Below are positions 41,786 to 48,527 of a stretch of DNA of 48,527 bases, one piece after another. Each line of letters opens with the position of its first letter. Position 1 is the stretch's first letter. Both the position numbers and the translations under genes were made by a program. The stretch comes from Streptomyces sp. B93 (GTDB lineage: Bacteria > Actinomycetota > Actinomycetes > Streptomycetales > Streptomycetaceae), in NCBI RefSeq assembly GCF_018070565.1, contig NZ_JAGPXL010000049.1:1-48527 (forward strand), read 5' to 3'. A model generated the notes under the pieces. It made no database searches and had not been told where the DNA came from. It saw nothing but the letters and a program-made list of their open reading frames with translations.

Positions 41786-42985
41786 TCAGCGGTCGTCGTA
41801 CCGGTTGGCGCACTGGACGCCGCTCGCGGCCACGTTCACGGTGCCGTTGGCGATCTTCCCGGCCGCGACCAGGGCCGCCAGGGCGGGATTCGCCGCCGCC
41901 CCCGCACCCGCGCCCGCAGCCGCGCCGCCGGCGCTCGCCGCACCGGCCTGCCCCGCCGGTCCCGCGCCGCCGCCCGCGCCGCTGCGCCCGCCCGCTCCGG
42001 ACGCGCCCGCGCCGCCGCTCGCCCCGGTGCCGCCGCTGGCGCCCGAGGGGCCCCGCGACCCGGCGGGGCCGCCCGAGCCGCCCGAGCCGCCGGGGCCCTT
42101 GCGGCCGCCGGAGTCGGCCAGGGACACCGCCCCGGAGGCGACACCCCCGGCGACGCCCATGGTGGTGGACCCGACGGAGTCGCCGCCGAGCGCGGCCGTC
42201 GCCGGGACGATCAGTCGCATCAGGGCGGGCAGGGCCACGGCCGACAGCAGCAGCAGTCCCATTCCGGCGATCTGGGTGTCGACGTCGCTGTGCGCCTCGG
42301 AGGCGTCGACCATGACGGACCCCGAGTACAGGACGAGGGCGACGGTGGGCTTGTAGAGCAGCCAGGCGGCCATCCAGCCGACGTGCTTGCGCCACCAGGT
42401 GCCGCCCCAGTCCGTCATGGACGCGGCGGCGGCGATCGGCAGCGTGCCCATCAGGATGATCATCACGCCGAGCCGGATCCACATCAGCAGCGCGTGGATG
42501 ATGCCCGCGATCAGCAGCAGGACGCCGATGACCAGCAGCAGCATGTTCGGCACGTTGCCGTTGCAGTCGATGCCCTCCATCAGGTTCTGGAGGGTGCCGC
42601 GCAGGAGGAAGTCGGAGTACCGGTCGGTGAGGTCGACGAACGTGCCGATGATGGCGGTCACGCCCGCGCTCACCACGAGGACGCGCAGCATGCCCTTGAG
42701 CGCGAGCTGCCCCGACTCCGCACGCCGGTTCAGGGCCATCTTGGCCGCGGCGAACAGGATCGAGCCGCACGCCAGGTACACGACGATCCAGCGCGTCTGG
42801 TTGCTGATCTTGCCGGACGCGCCCGGGTTGGTGGACTCGATGTCCCAGACCGCGTCGAAGACGCCGAGGGCGCCGGTGATGATGATCTCGGCGACCATCT
42901 GGATCATGGTGCCGATGGGGTCGCCGAACATGCCGAGGAAGTCGATGCCCCCGTCGCATCCGTCCCCTGCCGCTGCCAGATTCAT
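41786..42985 (-). CDS. VirB6/TrbL-like polytopic membrane protein
   Basis: A 399-residue protein with about six transmembrane helices in residues 25-275 (for example VVYLACGSILFAAAKMAL, MLLLVIGVLLLIAGIIHALL and MGLLLLSAVALPAL). A long Gly/Ala/Ser/Pro-rich tail follows (about 285-370). That layout is typical of the channel component VirB6/TrbL in Gram-positive type IV systems. ATG at 42985 starts 1 bp after the preceding gene's stop, so the two are tightly linked. Confidence 0.85.
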   Translation of the reverse strand: MNLAAAGDGCDGGIDFLGMFGDPIGTMIQMVAEIIITGALGVFDAVWDIESTNPGASGKISNQTRWIVVYLACGSILFAAAKMALNRRAESGQLALKGMLRVLVVSAGVTAIIGTFVDLTDRYSDFLLRGTLQNLMEGIDCNGNVPNMLLLVIGVLLLIAGIIHALLMWIRLGVMIILMGTLPIAAAASMTDWGGTWWRKHVGWMAAWLLYKPTVALVLYSGSVMVDASEAHSDVDTQIAGMGLLLLSAVALPALMRLIVPATAALGGDSVGSTTMGVAGGVASGAVSLADSGGRKGPGGSGGSGGPAGSRGPSGASGGTGASGGAGASGAGGRSGAGGGAGPAGQAGAASAGGAAAGAGAGAAANPALAALVAAGKIANGTVNVAASGVQCANRYDDR

Positions 42986-42986
42986 C

Positions 42987-43757
42987 TCACGCCCCCCACA
43001 GGGTGAAGCCTTCGGTGGTCGCCTGGCGTTCGACCGAGGAGTACAGGGACCCGTCGTCCCGCAGCGCCACCTTCCAGTCGCCGTCCCGCCAGCGCACGGA
43101 CACGGACGTGGACAGGTAGCCGCCCATGGGATCGGTGACGAGCAGTCGTACGGTCGCCAGGTCGCCGGAGTACGACGCCACGGAGAAGCCCACGAACCTG
43201 CCGATGGCGCTGTCCTCGGAGACGGCCGTGCCGGACTCGGCCTTGCCCGCGACGAACGTGTCGCGCGGGGCGCCGGGGACGACCTGCTGCTGGGCGACGA
43301 GACGCCAGGAGACGCCGCTCAGCTGGACGGGGATGATGTGCGCCGCCAGCGCCGCGCCCGTGGGCGTGTGGGCGAAGCACCACCACATCGTGGCGTCGGT
43401 GTGCAGGGGCCCGGCCGACGGTGAGACGGGCACCATGATGGCGACCAGCTTCCGCCACTCGACGTCCTCGGGCGCCGCGGTGGGCGGCGCCCCGTCCCCG
43501 TCGTCGGTGGCGCAGTCCTCCGGCCGCCCGCCGGGACCGCCGCGCACCCCTTGCGGATCGCCGGGGGAGAGCGGGCCGTCGAGCCCGGTGAGGATCTCCC
43601 GGCTGGTCTCGGCGAGGTCGACGCCCTTGGGGTCGCTCACGAACGCCACCAGTGACATGACCAGGAAGAAGCCCAGGAAGAGGGCCGCGCTGATCCAGCC
43701 TCGCTCTTTGTAGAAGGGACCGCCCACCGGGTCCCTCTCGCGCTGTGTACCGAACAC
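42987..43757 (-). CDS. VirB8/TcpC-like bitopic protein
   Basis: A 256-residue protein with one transmembrane segment (about 22-42, WISAALFLGFFLVMSLVAFV) after a short cytoplasmic tail. An acidic linker and an extracytoplasmic domain (about 95-256) follow, with repeated beta-strand patterns such as VRLLVTDPMGGYLSTSVSVR. Position and shape fit TcpC/VirB8-type scaffold proteins; sequence similarity alone would not prove it. ATG at 43757. Confidence 0.72.
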   Translation of the reverse strand: MFGTQRERDPVGGPFYKERGWISAALFLGFFLVMSLVAFVSDPKGVDLAETSREILTGLDGPLSPGDPQGVRGGPGGRPEDCATDDGDGAPPTAAPEDVEWRKLVAIMVPVSPSAGPLHTDATMWWCFAHTPTGAALAAHIIPVQLSGVSWRLVAQQQVVPGAPRDTFVAGKAESGTAVSEDSAIGRFVGFSVASYSGDLATVRLLVTDPMGGYLSTSVSVRWRDGDWKVALRDDGSLYSSVERQATTEGFTLWGA

Positions 43758-43784
43758 GTCGACGGCCTCTCCCCGTGGTCGGCT

Positions 43785-44084
43785 CTAGGCGAAGAGGAAC
43801 GCGACGGTGGGCCCCGCGGTGGCCACCAGCACACAGCCGCCCAGCACCATGCCCAGCCGGCTGAGGTGCTCCGACCCCTCACCGCGCTTCATGGACACGG
43901 CCATCATGATCCCGGTGACGATGACACCGGCCACCCCGGCGGCGGTGCCCGCCCAGGCCGCGATGCCGAGCACGGTGTTCACCGCGTCGGCGAGGTCGCC
44001 GGGGGCCTGCTTCTCCGGCTGCGGGACGTCGCCCGTACCACCGGCCGTGGTGGCGAGGTAGAGCGTGTGCAGGGCGTCCTTCAT
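43785..44084 (-). CDS. VirB2-like small membrane protein, copy B
   Basis: A 99-residue protein with two hydrophobic helices (about 38-62 and 76-98) joined by a basic loop, MKRGEGSEH. The pattern GI-MA---RRGE, then CVL-TAGP-V-FL, is shared with the 96-residue protein encoded just upstream, so the two are paralogs. No clear signal peptide cleavage site. Probably a pilin-like or channel subunit. ATG at 44084. Confidence 0.78.
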   Translation of the reverse strand: MKDALHTLYLATTAGGTGDVPQPEKQAPGDLADAVNTVLGIAAWAGTAAGVAGVIVTGIMMAVSMKRGEGSEHLSRLGMVLGGCVLVATAGPTVAFLFA

Positions 44085-44125
44085 GAGTTTCTCCAGGTGT
44101 GACGACGGGACAGGTGTGCGACGGA

Positions 44126-44200
44126 CAGGGAGCCGACGGACAGCAAGCTGACGGACAGCAAGCTGACGGACAGCAAGCTGACGGACGGCAAGCCGACGGA
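44126..44200. repeat. Five tandem 15-bp units between the paralogous small genes
   Basis: Unit CAGCAAGCTGACGGA is perfect at 44141-44185 (three copies), with variant copies at 44126-44140 and 44186-44200. It occupies most of the 125-bp gap between the two VirB2-like genes. Confidence 0.85.
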
Positions 44201-44209
44201 GCGGCGCTG

Positions 44210-44500
44210 CTACAGCAGGAAGTTGACGATCGGTCCGGCGGTGGTGCCGAGGACGCAGGCCATGACGACGATGAAGCCGCCCCGGAAGTAGGTCGCCCCC
44301 TCGCCCATCTCGCCGCGCCGCAGTTGCATGGCCATCTGGATGCCCACGACGAGCAGCCCCCCGACCGAGGCGGCCGACACGATCCAGGTGAGGTAGCCGA
44401 GCAGGTCACCCACCTCGGGCTGGGGGTTGAAGGAACCGTTGGGCCCGAAGTCGTCGGGGTTGACGTTGGCCGTGGTGATCCGGTCGGCCGAGAGCCTCAC
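44210..44500 (-). CDS. VirB2-like small membrane protein, copy A
   Basis: A 96-residue protein with an N-terminal soluble part (RLSADRITTANVNPDDFGPN) and two helices (about 36-57, LLGYLTWIVSAASVGGLLVV, and 72-95, with FIVVMACVLGTTAGPIVNFL) joined by the loop LRRGEMGEG. Paralogous to the next gene. GTG at 44500 follows GGAGG and overlaps the DUF6668 stop by 4 bp. Confidence 0.8.
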   Translation of the reverse strand: MRLSADRITTANVNPDDFGPNGSFNPQPEVGDLLGYLTWIVSAASVGGLLVVGIQMAMQLRRGEMGEGATYFRGGFIVVMACVLGTTAGPIVNFLL

Positions 44501-45090
44501 TTCGGCCTCCGTGACCGCCCGGCCGGGGCCGAGATGACCCGGCCCAGCGCGCGCACCGGCCTCGGCAGCTTGTCGGTCTCCGCACCGAGGCGCCAGGCCG
44601 GGACCCAGGGCACACGGTGCACGGTGGCCGCCGAACGCAGCACGCGCACCTGCCGCCCGAGCGGGCGCGGCAGACGCCCCGGCGCGTCGGCGACGAGCAC
44701 GACCGCGACGAGCCGCACCCCCGCCGGATGCTCCCCCTTGCGGAGCGCGTTCAGCGCCTGGGACGCCGCCCGCATGCCCGCGTGGTGGGTGCGCGCCACC
44801 AGCAGCACCTCGCCGGGTTCGCCGTCGGCCGGGTCGGGCCACCGGCGTCCGATGTCCGCGCCGCCCAGCACCCGGGCGAGGGTGCTGGCCCCGGCGCCGC
44901 CGTGCGCGCTGACCCAGGCGACCCGGTCGCCCCGGGAGACCGGCGCGGCCCCGTCGCCCGGCGGGACCGGCGCGGGGCGCCCGGTGGGTGCCGGCGCGGC
45001 CCGCTCCGTGTGCGACGGCGCGGCCTGTGGTGCGGTCGGTCCGCGCACCCACATCTGTGAGCCCGCCGACGTCGCCGAAGGGACGCCCAT
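44497..45090 (-). CDS. DUF6668-type P-loop-like protein
   Basis: A 197-residue soluble protein, first in the leftward operon. After a Pro-rich stretch (1-60) comes WVSAHGGAGASTLARVLGG, which has the shape of a ParA/MinD P-loop but with AS where GKT/GKS would carry the catalytic Lys. LLVARTHHAGM and LRLVAVVLVADAPG-like strands follow (read VRLVAVVLVADAPG). It may bind nucleotide without hydrolysing it, or only bind partners. ATG at 45090 with GGAGAGGAG upstream. Confidence 0.78.
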   Translation of the reverse strand: MGVPSATSAGSQMWVRGPTAPQAAPSHTERAAPAPTGRPAPVPPGDGAAPVSRGDRVAWVSAHGGAGASTLARVLGGADIGRRWPDPADGEPGEVLLVARTHHAGMRAASQALNALRKGEHPAGVRLVAVVLVADAPGRLPRPLGRQVRVLRSAATVHRVPWVPAWRLGAETDKLPRPVRALGRVISAPAGRSRRPK

Positions 45091-45186
45091 GGGTGTCCGC
45101 TCCTCTCCATCCCGGATTGAACTGATGGACCGCCATGTCCGTTGCTGCGTGCGGCGGTCGCGGTGATCCGTCGGGCAGCCACTACG

Positions 45187-45224
45187 GGAAATCAGGTGAC
45201 CTGGTTCAAGGCGTCCCGGGACGC
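45187..45224 (+). promoter_or_regulatory. Palindrome and ECF-like promoter motif between divergent operons
   Basis: GCGTCCCGGGACGC at 45211-45224 is a perfect 14-bp palindrome. GGAAAT at 45187-45192 and GCGTC at 45211-45215 are 18 nt apart, loosely like an ECF promoter (GGAAC/CGTC). It precedes the transglycosylase gene; the cluster's own sigma factor is a candidate, unproven. Confidence 0.3.
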
Positions 45225-45260
45225 GTACCGGGTGAGCGGAGGCGAGGGGTGTGACGGGAC

Positions 45261-46073
45261 GTGGGCGCGCGGCCAGGAGTGGACTCACAGGGCGAGGCCG
45301 ACAAGAAGCGGAACTCCATGCTGATCGGCGCCGGGGTCGGCACAGGCGTCCTGGGCTGCCTGTTCGCGCCGCTGCTCATCCTCCTGCTGCTGCTCGGGGT
45401 GCTGGTGATGTGCGCCATCGGATGGATCCTGTGGCCCATCGTGCTGCTCTGTGAGATCGGCCTCCTGCCCTGCGGCGGGGGCGGCGGGGGCCGAGGCGGG
45501 GGCGTGGACAGCACCGCGATCGTCGACGCGTTCAACAGCGACGGGCTCGGCGAGCTGAACACCGAGGCCGTGCCCAGCAAGTACCGCGAGGTGATCGAGA
45601 AGGCCGGGCAGGAGTGTGCGCAGATCGGCGCCATCGTGATCGTCTCGCAGGTCCAGTACGAGTCCGGGTTCGTGGAGAACCTGGTCGGCCCCGACGGCGC
45701 CGAGGGGCTCTCCCAGCTGCCGCCGGACAAGTTCGACGAGTTCGGTGAGGACGACGACGACAGCGGCGAGACCTCGGCCCTGGACGGCGAGGACTCGATC
45801 ATGGCGCAGGCCAGGTACATGTGCTCGCTCGCCGACGACATCGACGCCCTCATCGCCGGCAACGAGGTGCAGGGCGACCGCCTCGACCTGACCCTGGCGG
45901 CGTACGACGCCGGTCTGGACGCGGTCAAGGAGGCGAAGGGCGTCCCGGAGACCTCGCGCTCACAGACGTACGTCATCGGCGTCCGCTCGTCGTTCGCCCT
46001 GTACTCCGAGGACGCGGACCTGTCGGACGCGGAGTACCCGAGTCTCGACCCGCGCCCGACCCCCTCCACATGA
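45261..46073 (+). CDS. Membrane-anchored lytic transglycosylase-like protein
   Basis: A 270-residue protein. One or two hydrophobic segments (about 20-70) are followed by a Gly-rich stretch with Cys and an extracytoplasmic SLT-like domain (about 85-260). QVQYESGFVENLVGPDG contains the likely catalytic Glu and EGLSQLPPDKFDEF follows; LTLAAYDAGLDAVKEAKG is the usual AYNAG-like segment. It resembles the VirB1-type hydrolase that opens the wall for a type IV machine. GTG at 45261 with GAGGGG upstream; GTG at 45279 is an alternative. Confidence 0.85.
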   Translation: MGARPGVDSQGEADKKRNSMLIGAGVGTGVLGCLFAPLLILLLLLGVLVMCAIGWILWPIVLLCEIGLLPCGGGGGGRGGGVDSTAIVDAFNSDGLGELNTEAVPSKYREVIEKAGQECAQIGAIVIVSQVQYESGFVENLVGPDGAEGLSQLPPDKFDEFGEDDDDSGETSALDGEDSIMAQARYMCSLADDIDALIAGNEVQGDRLDLTLAAYDAGLDAVKEAKGVPETSRSQTYVIGVRSSFALYSEDADLSDAEYPSLDPRPTPST

Positions 46074-46108
46074 CCAGCACGCGCCACGGCGTGGAAAGGA
46101 GCCCGCAG

Positions 46109-46924
46109 ATGTTCGGCACACGTACCCGCAAGGACCCGCGGCCGCCGTCGTCCCCCTTCGACGTCCTCATCGGGGAGGACGGCCGCGTGACGGTCGACGG
46201 CGAACCCCTCGCCGTACCGGAGGGCGAACCGGTGCACGTGGCCGTGCTGGACGTGATGCACCGTCATGCGCGGGAGTCGGAGCGGCCCGTGGAGGCGGCG
46301 ATCCTGGACCGCCAGCAGGGCGAGGCCACGGTGGTCGAGGTCGCTCCCGACGGGTCGAGCCGGGTCGTCCTGCACGAGCGGTTCGAGGAGCCACCGCGGG
46401 AGGACGGCCCCGACGAGACGCCCGACGGCACCGGTGTCGCACCGCCCCCGGCCGACGCCCGCGTCCCGGACCAACTCGCCGAGCTGGTGCGGCTGGTGGG
46501 GGAGTCGCTGGACTCCGGCGCTCCGGAGCGGGCCGCCGCCCTCGCCTTCCGGCTGCGGGAGCACACCGTACGGGCGTTCGGCCCCGGGCACCCGCACACG
46601 CTGGAGGCCCACGCTCTGGAGGCGTACGTCGCCCACCGCAGCGCCAACCACCGCCTCGCCACGGACATCTGCCTCGAACTGGCCCGCGTCCGCCACGGGC
46701 AGGGCGACCCCCGGGCCCACGAGGAGCTGACGCGCGCGGTCGCGGCGTGGCTGCGCAACGACGACGTGCCGTCCGCCGTCGAGCAGGGCCGGGCACTGCT
46801 GGCCGCGCTGCTCACCCTGCGGCCCGAACGGCCGCACCAGGCCGCGCCGGACGCCGCCGTGCCGCACCTCGTCAATCGACGTATGCAGGCCCTGACCGCG
46901 AGCCCCGTGCCGGGCGCCGCCTGA
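46109..46924 (+). CDS. Two-part hypothetical protein with TPR-like helical C terminus
   Basis: A 271-residue soluble protein. Residues about 10-85 form a beta-rich domain (PFDVLIGEDGRVTVDGEPL). After an acidic/Pro linker, residues about 125-255 are helical, with LRLVGESLDSGAPERAAALA-like and TLEAHALEAYVAHRSANHRL segments recalling TPR arrays. Family not recognised. ATG at 46109 has AAAGGAG 8 nt upstream. It lies 36 bp after the transglycosylase gene, probably in one operon. Confidence 0.72.
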   Translation: MFGTRTRKDPRPPSSPFDVLIGEDGRVTVDGEPLAVPEGEPVHVAVLDVMHRHARESERPVEAAILDRQQGEATVVEVAPDGSSRVVLHERFEEPPREDGPDETPDGTGVAPPPADARVPDQLAELVRLVGESLDSGAPERAAALAFRLREHTVRAFGPGHPHTLEAHALEAYVAHRSANHRLATDICLELARVRHGQGDPRAHEELTRAVAAWLRNDDVPSAVEQGRALLAALLTLRPERPHQAAPDAAVPHLVNRRMQALTASPVPGAA

Positions 46925-47154
46925 CGGGAACGCCCAGCTCAGGACGGTTGTGGCGGGGGAGCGGCACGGGTGTGCGCGACCCCGCCGGGACCGGCCGCGA
47001 CCCCCCGTGCGGCGGCGGTCGTCATGCGCGCCGTCAACCACTCGTCAACGCCGCGTGGAACTCCCCTCGCAAGACTCCCGGCCACACCGGGGCCACCGAC
47101 CACGGCCCCAGAGGCGACCTCTGCCACGAGGTCAGGGAACGAGGGGGTACGACC

Positions 47155-47739
47155 TTGAGCTGGACCGTGATGGGCTCGACGGGGGCGGTCACCGCCAGGG
47201 AACGGGCCATGCGCGTCCTGTACGACGAGCAGGCGGGGGACCTGTACAAGTACGTGCTGCGGCTGCTGGGGGGCGACCGGTACCGGGCGGAGGACGTCGT
47301 GCAGGAGACGCTGCTGCGCTGCTGGCGCACCCAGGACCTGGTCAGCGGGGAGCCCCTGCGGCCGTGGCTGTTCCGGGTGGCCCGCAACATCGTCGTCGAC
47401 GAGTACCGGACGCGCATGGCCCGCCCGCAGGAGGTCGACGGCACCGCCTGGCTGGACGAACTGCTCGCCCGGAGCGACGACCTGGACCGGCTGCTGTCCT
47501 CGGTGCTGCTGCGGGAGGCGTTCAAGGCGCTGTCGGTCAAGCACCGCGAGGTGCTATACGAGACCTACTACACCGGCCGGTCGACCCGCGAGGCGGCCCT
47601 CGTGCTCGGCATCCCGCCGGGCACCGTCAAGTCGCGCCTGTACCACGCGGTCCGGGCGCTGCGCATGGCCCTGGACCTCGTCGCGGCGCCGGACGAGGAG
47701 GTCGACGCGAGGCCCGCGTGGTACTCGCCCGCGGCCTGA
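47155..47739 (+). CDS. ECF-family RNA polymerase sigma factor
   Basis: A 194-residue sigma factor. Region 2 covers about 20-85 (LYKYVLRLLGGDRYRAEDVV, RCWRTQ and LFRVARNIVVDEYR). Region 4 covers about 120-175 (ALSVKHREVLYETYYTG and LGIPPGTVKSRLYHAVRAL). No anti-sigma gene follows it in this window. TTG at 47155 is chosen because GAGGGGGT lies 6 nt upstream; GTG 47167 or ATG 47170 are alternatives. Its location suggests control of the type IV-like genes (inference). Confidence 0.9.
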   Translation: MSWTVMGSTGAVTARERAMRVLYDEQAGDLYKYVLRLLGGDRYRAEDVVQETLLRCWRTQDLVSGEPLRPWLFRVARNIVVDEYRTRMARPQEVDGTAWLDELLARSDDLDRLLSSVLLREAFKALSVKHREVLYETYYTGRSTREAALVLGIPPGTVKSRLYHAVRALRMALDLVAAPDEEVDARPAWYSPAA

Positions 47740-47751
47740 GCCCCGGCGGAC

Positions 47752-48527
47752 TCAGCGCGCGGCCCCGGCGTCCCGTGCCGGCCGCTCCCAACTCGGCATC
47801 GGACGCCGTGCACGCACCGCACCGGACGACCGGTCAACGGATCGGTCGCCGGGTCGGTCGCCGGGTTGGCCGACGACGGCCCGGTCGGCGGATCGGCCAG
47901 GGGGCTGGTCACCAGGCCGGTCAACGAACCGGTCACCGGGCCGCGCGAGTGCGCGCGGCGCCGGGCCCGTCCGTGGCCCAGGCTGCCCGGTGTTGGCCGC
48001 GCGCCCGGTAGCTACCTGCCCGGCGTCGGCCGCGGGCCGGGTGTTGGCTACCTGCCCGGCGTAGGCCGCCGGTCCGGTGTTGGCCGCGGGACCGGTGTTG
48101 GCCGCGGGCCCGGTGTTGGCTACCTGCTCGGCGTCGGCAGCCCGTCCGGCGTAGGCCGCCGGTCCGGTGTTGGCCGCGGGCCCGGTGTTGGCCACCTGCC
48201 CGGCATCGGCAGCCCGTCCGGCATCGGCAGCCCGTCCGGCGTCGGCCGCCCGTTCGCCGTTCGCCGTCCGCGCCGCCGTCAGCCACGCCTGGTGTTCCAG
48301 GACGGCGGTCAGCGCGCCGCCGTCCTCGCCCGGTATCTGGTTGCGCAGCCTGACCATGCCGATCCCGGCGGACAGTGCCGCGTCCAGGTCGGTGATCTGG
48401 AGCCAGACCGTCTCGGCGCGGGTGGCGGCGGCCTCGGCACGCTCGCCGTCGCCCTGGTAGTGCCAGCGCTCGGCGACGTCGCGGAACAGCCGTACGCCGC
48501 CGCCCGCGTCACCGTGCTGGCCGGGGA
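47752..48527 (-). CDS. Hypothetical protein with hexapeptide repeats, 5' end beyond the window
   Basis: The visible 258 residues are the C-terminal part; the frame stays open to the window edge. The first part is helical and normal-looking (FRDVAERWHYQGDGERAEAA, then VWLQITDLDAALSAGIGMV). After LEHQAWLTAARTANGE come about 15 hexapeptides of the type GRAADA, GQVANT, GPAANT and GPAAYA, then an Arg/Asp/Pro-rich tail. Convergent with the sigma factor gene, 12 bp between stops. No function can be assigned; a cell-envelope or TPR-type adaptor is possible. Confidence 0.75.
   Translation of the reverse strand, partial: PGQHGDAGGGVRLFRDVAERWHYQGDGERAEAAATRAETVWLQITDLDAALSAGIGMVRLRNQIPGEDGGALTAVLEHQAWLTAARTANGERAADAGRAADAGRAADAGQVANTGPAANTGPAAYAGRAADAEQVANTGPAANTGPAANTGPAAYAGQVANTRPAADAGQVATGRAANTGQPGPRTGPAPRALARPGDRFVDRPGDQPPGRSADRAVVGQPGDRPGDRSVDRSSGAVRARRPMPSWERPARDAGAAR
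47989..48255. repeat. In-frame 18-bp tandem repeat, 15 units
   Basis: Fourteen units of 18 bp and one of 15 bp, for example GGTGTTGGCCGCGGGCCC, GGCGTAGGCCGCCGGTCC and GGCATCGGCAGCCCGTCC. Variants recur in a higher-order pattern. All keep the reading frame of the minus-strand gene. Confidence 0.88.

Noticed and set aside
1..48527. tRNA or rRNA genes, CRISPR arrays, insertion sequences
   Set aside because: No T-loop/cloverleaf, no regularly spaced repeat with unique spacers (the tandem arrays are contiguous), and no transposase-like protein seen.
36686..48527. Typical Streptomyces integrative element (TraB, Spd, excisionase, integrase)
   Set aside because: None of these genes is present; the transfer-type genes are VirB/VirD4-like instead.

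Overview
The window is high-GC actinobacterial DNA that reads as a Streptomyces chromosome. Evidence: strong G/C third-position bias, many GTG starts, WhiB, XRE-DUF5753/DUF397, DUF1707 and SpoIIE-type phosphatase genes, several short-leader or leaderless promoters, and intergenic repeats that I recognise as common in Streptomyces (from memory). The gene order around the class II and class I fumarases, WhiB, glpX, xseA/xseB, ispH, ppgK and ychF matches the conserved Streptomyces core as I remember it. I could not run any search.

Left core (1-9.9 kb): a cis-prenyltransferase, a PIN-PhoH ATPase, a secreted transglycosylase-like wall protein, an AI-2E family membrane protein, a PadR-regulated ABC exporter operon (regulator, ATPase and 777-residue permease coupled by 4-bp overlaps), and an SPFH/ribbon-helix-helix pair. 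The PadR gene starts inside a 63-bp nested palindrome.

Middle core (10-31 kb): a class A penicillin-binding protein, catalase, a GAF/PP2C/HATPase signalling protein, a DUF402 protein, fumarase class II, an XRE/DUF397 pair, fumarase class I, a DUF1707 protein, a WhiB protein, GlpX, a DUF4245 protein, a nitroreductase, XseA/XseB, IspH, polyphosphate glucokinase, a DUF6542 membrane protein and YchF. Together these cover the fumarate step of the TCA cycle, gluconeogenesis, isoprenoid supply, redox defence and wall synthesis. Good terminators lie at 3.66, 19.66-19.71, 22.78 and 24.65 kb.

Accessory segment (31.1-36.7 kb): an intact YefM-YoeB toxin-antitoxin pair with its operator is followed by two decayed genes on the other strand. 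One is an unidentified protein with a HEPN-like Rx4H motif and two frameshifts. The other is the C-terminal part of an aminoglycoside 3-N-acetyltransferase. Then come two unrecognised genes and a DUF418 membrane protein. A 19-20 bp tandem repeat separates this segment from the next and contains the stop codons of both flanking genes.

Right end (36.7-48.5 kb): a chromosomal type IV secretion-like cluster. A leftward operon encodes a P-loop-like DUF6668 protein, two paralogous VirB2-like small membrane proteins, a VirB8/TcpC-like protein, a VirB6-like polytopic protein, an SCO6880-family protein, a VirB4-like ATPase and a VirD4-like coupling ATPase. Running rightward from the same region are a lytic transglycosylase-like membrane protein, a two-part helical protein and an ECF sigma factor. 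A leftward gene with a hexapeptide-repeat region runs off the window end. No relaxase is visible in the window, so whether the machine moves DNA or protein is open. This cluster is the best candidate for an under-described system.
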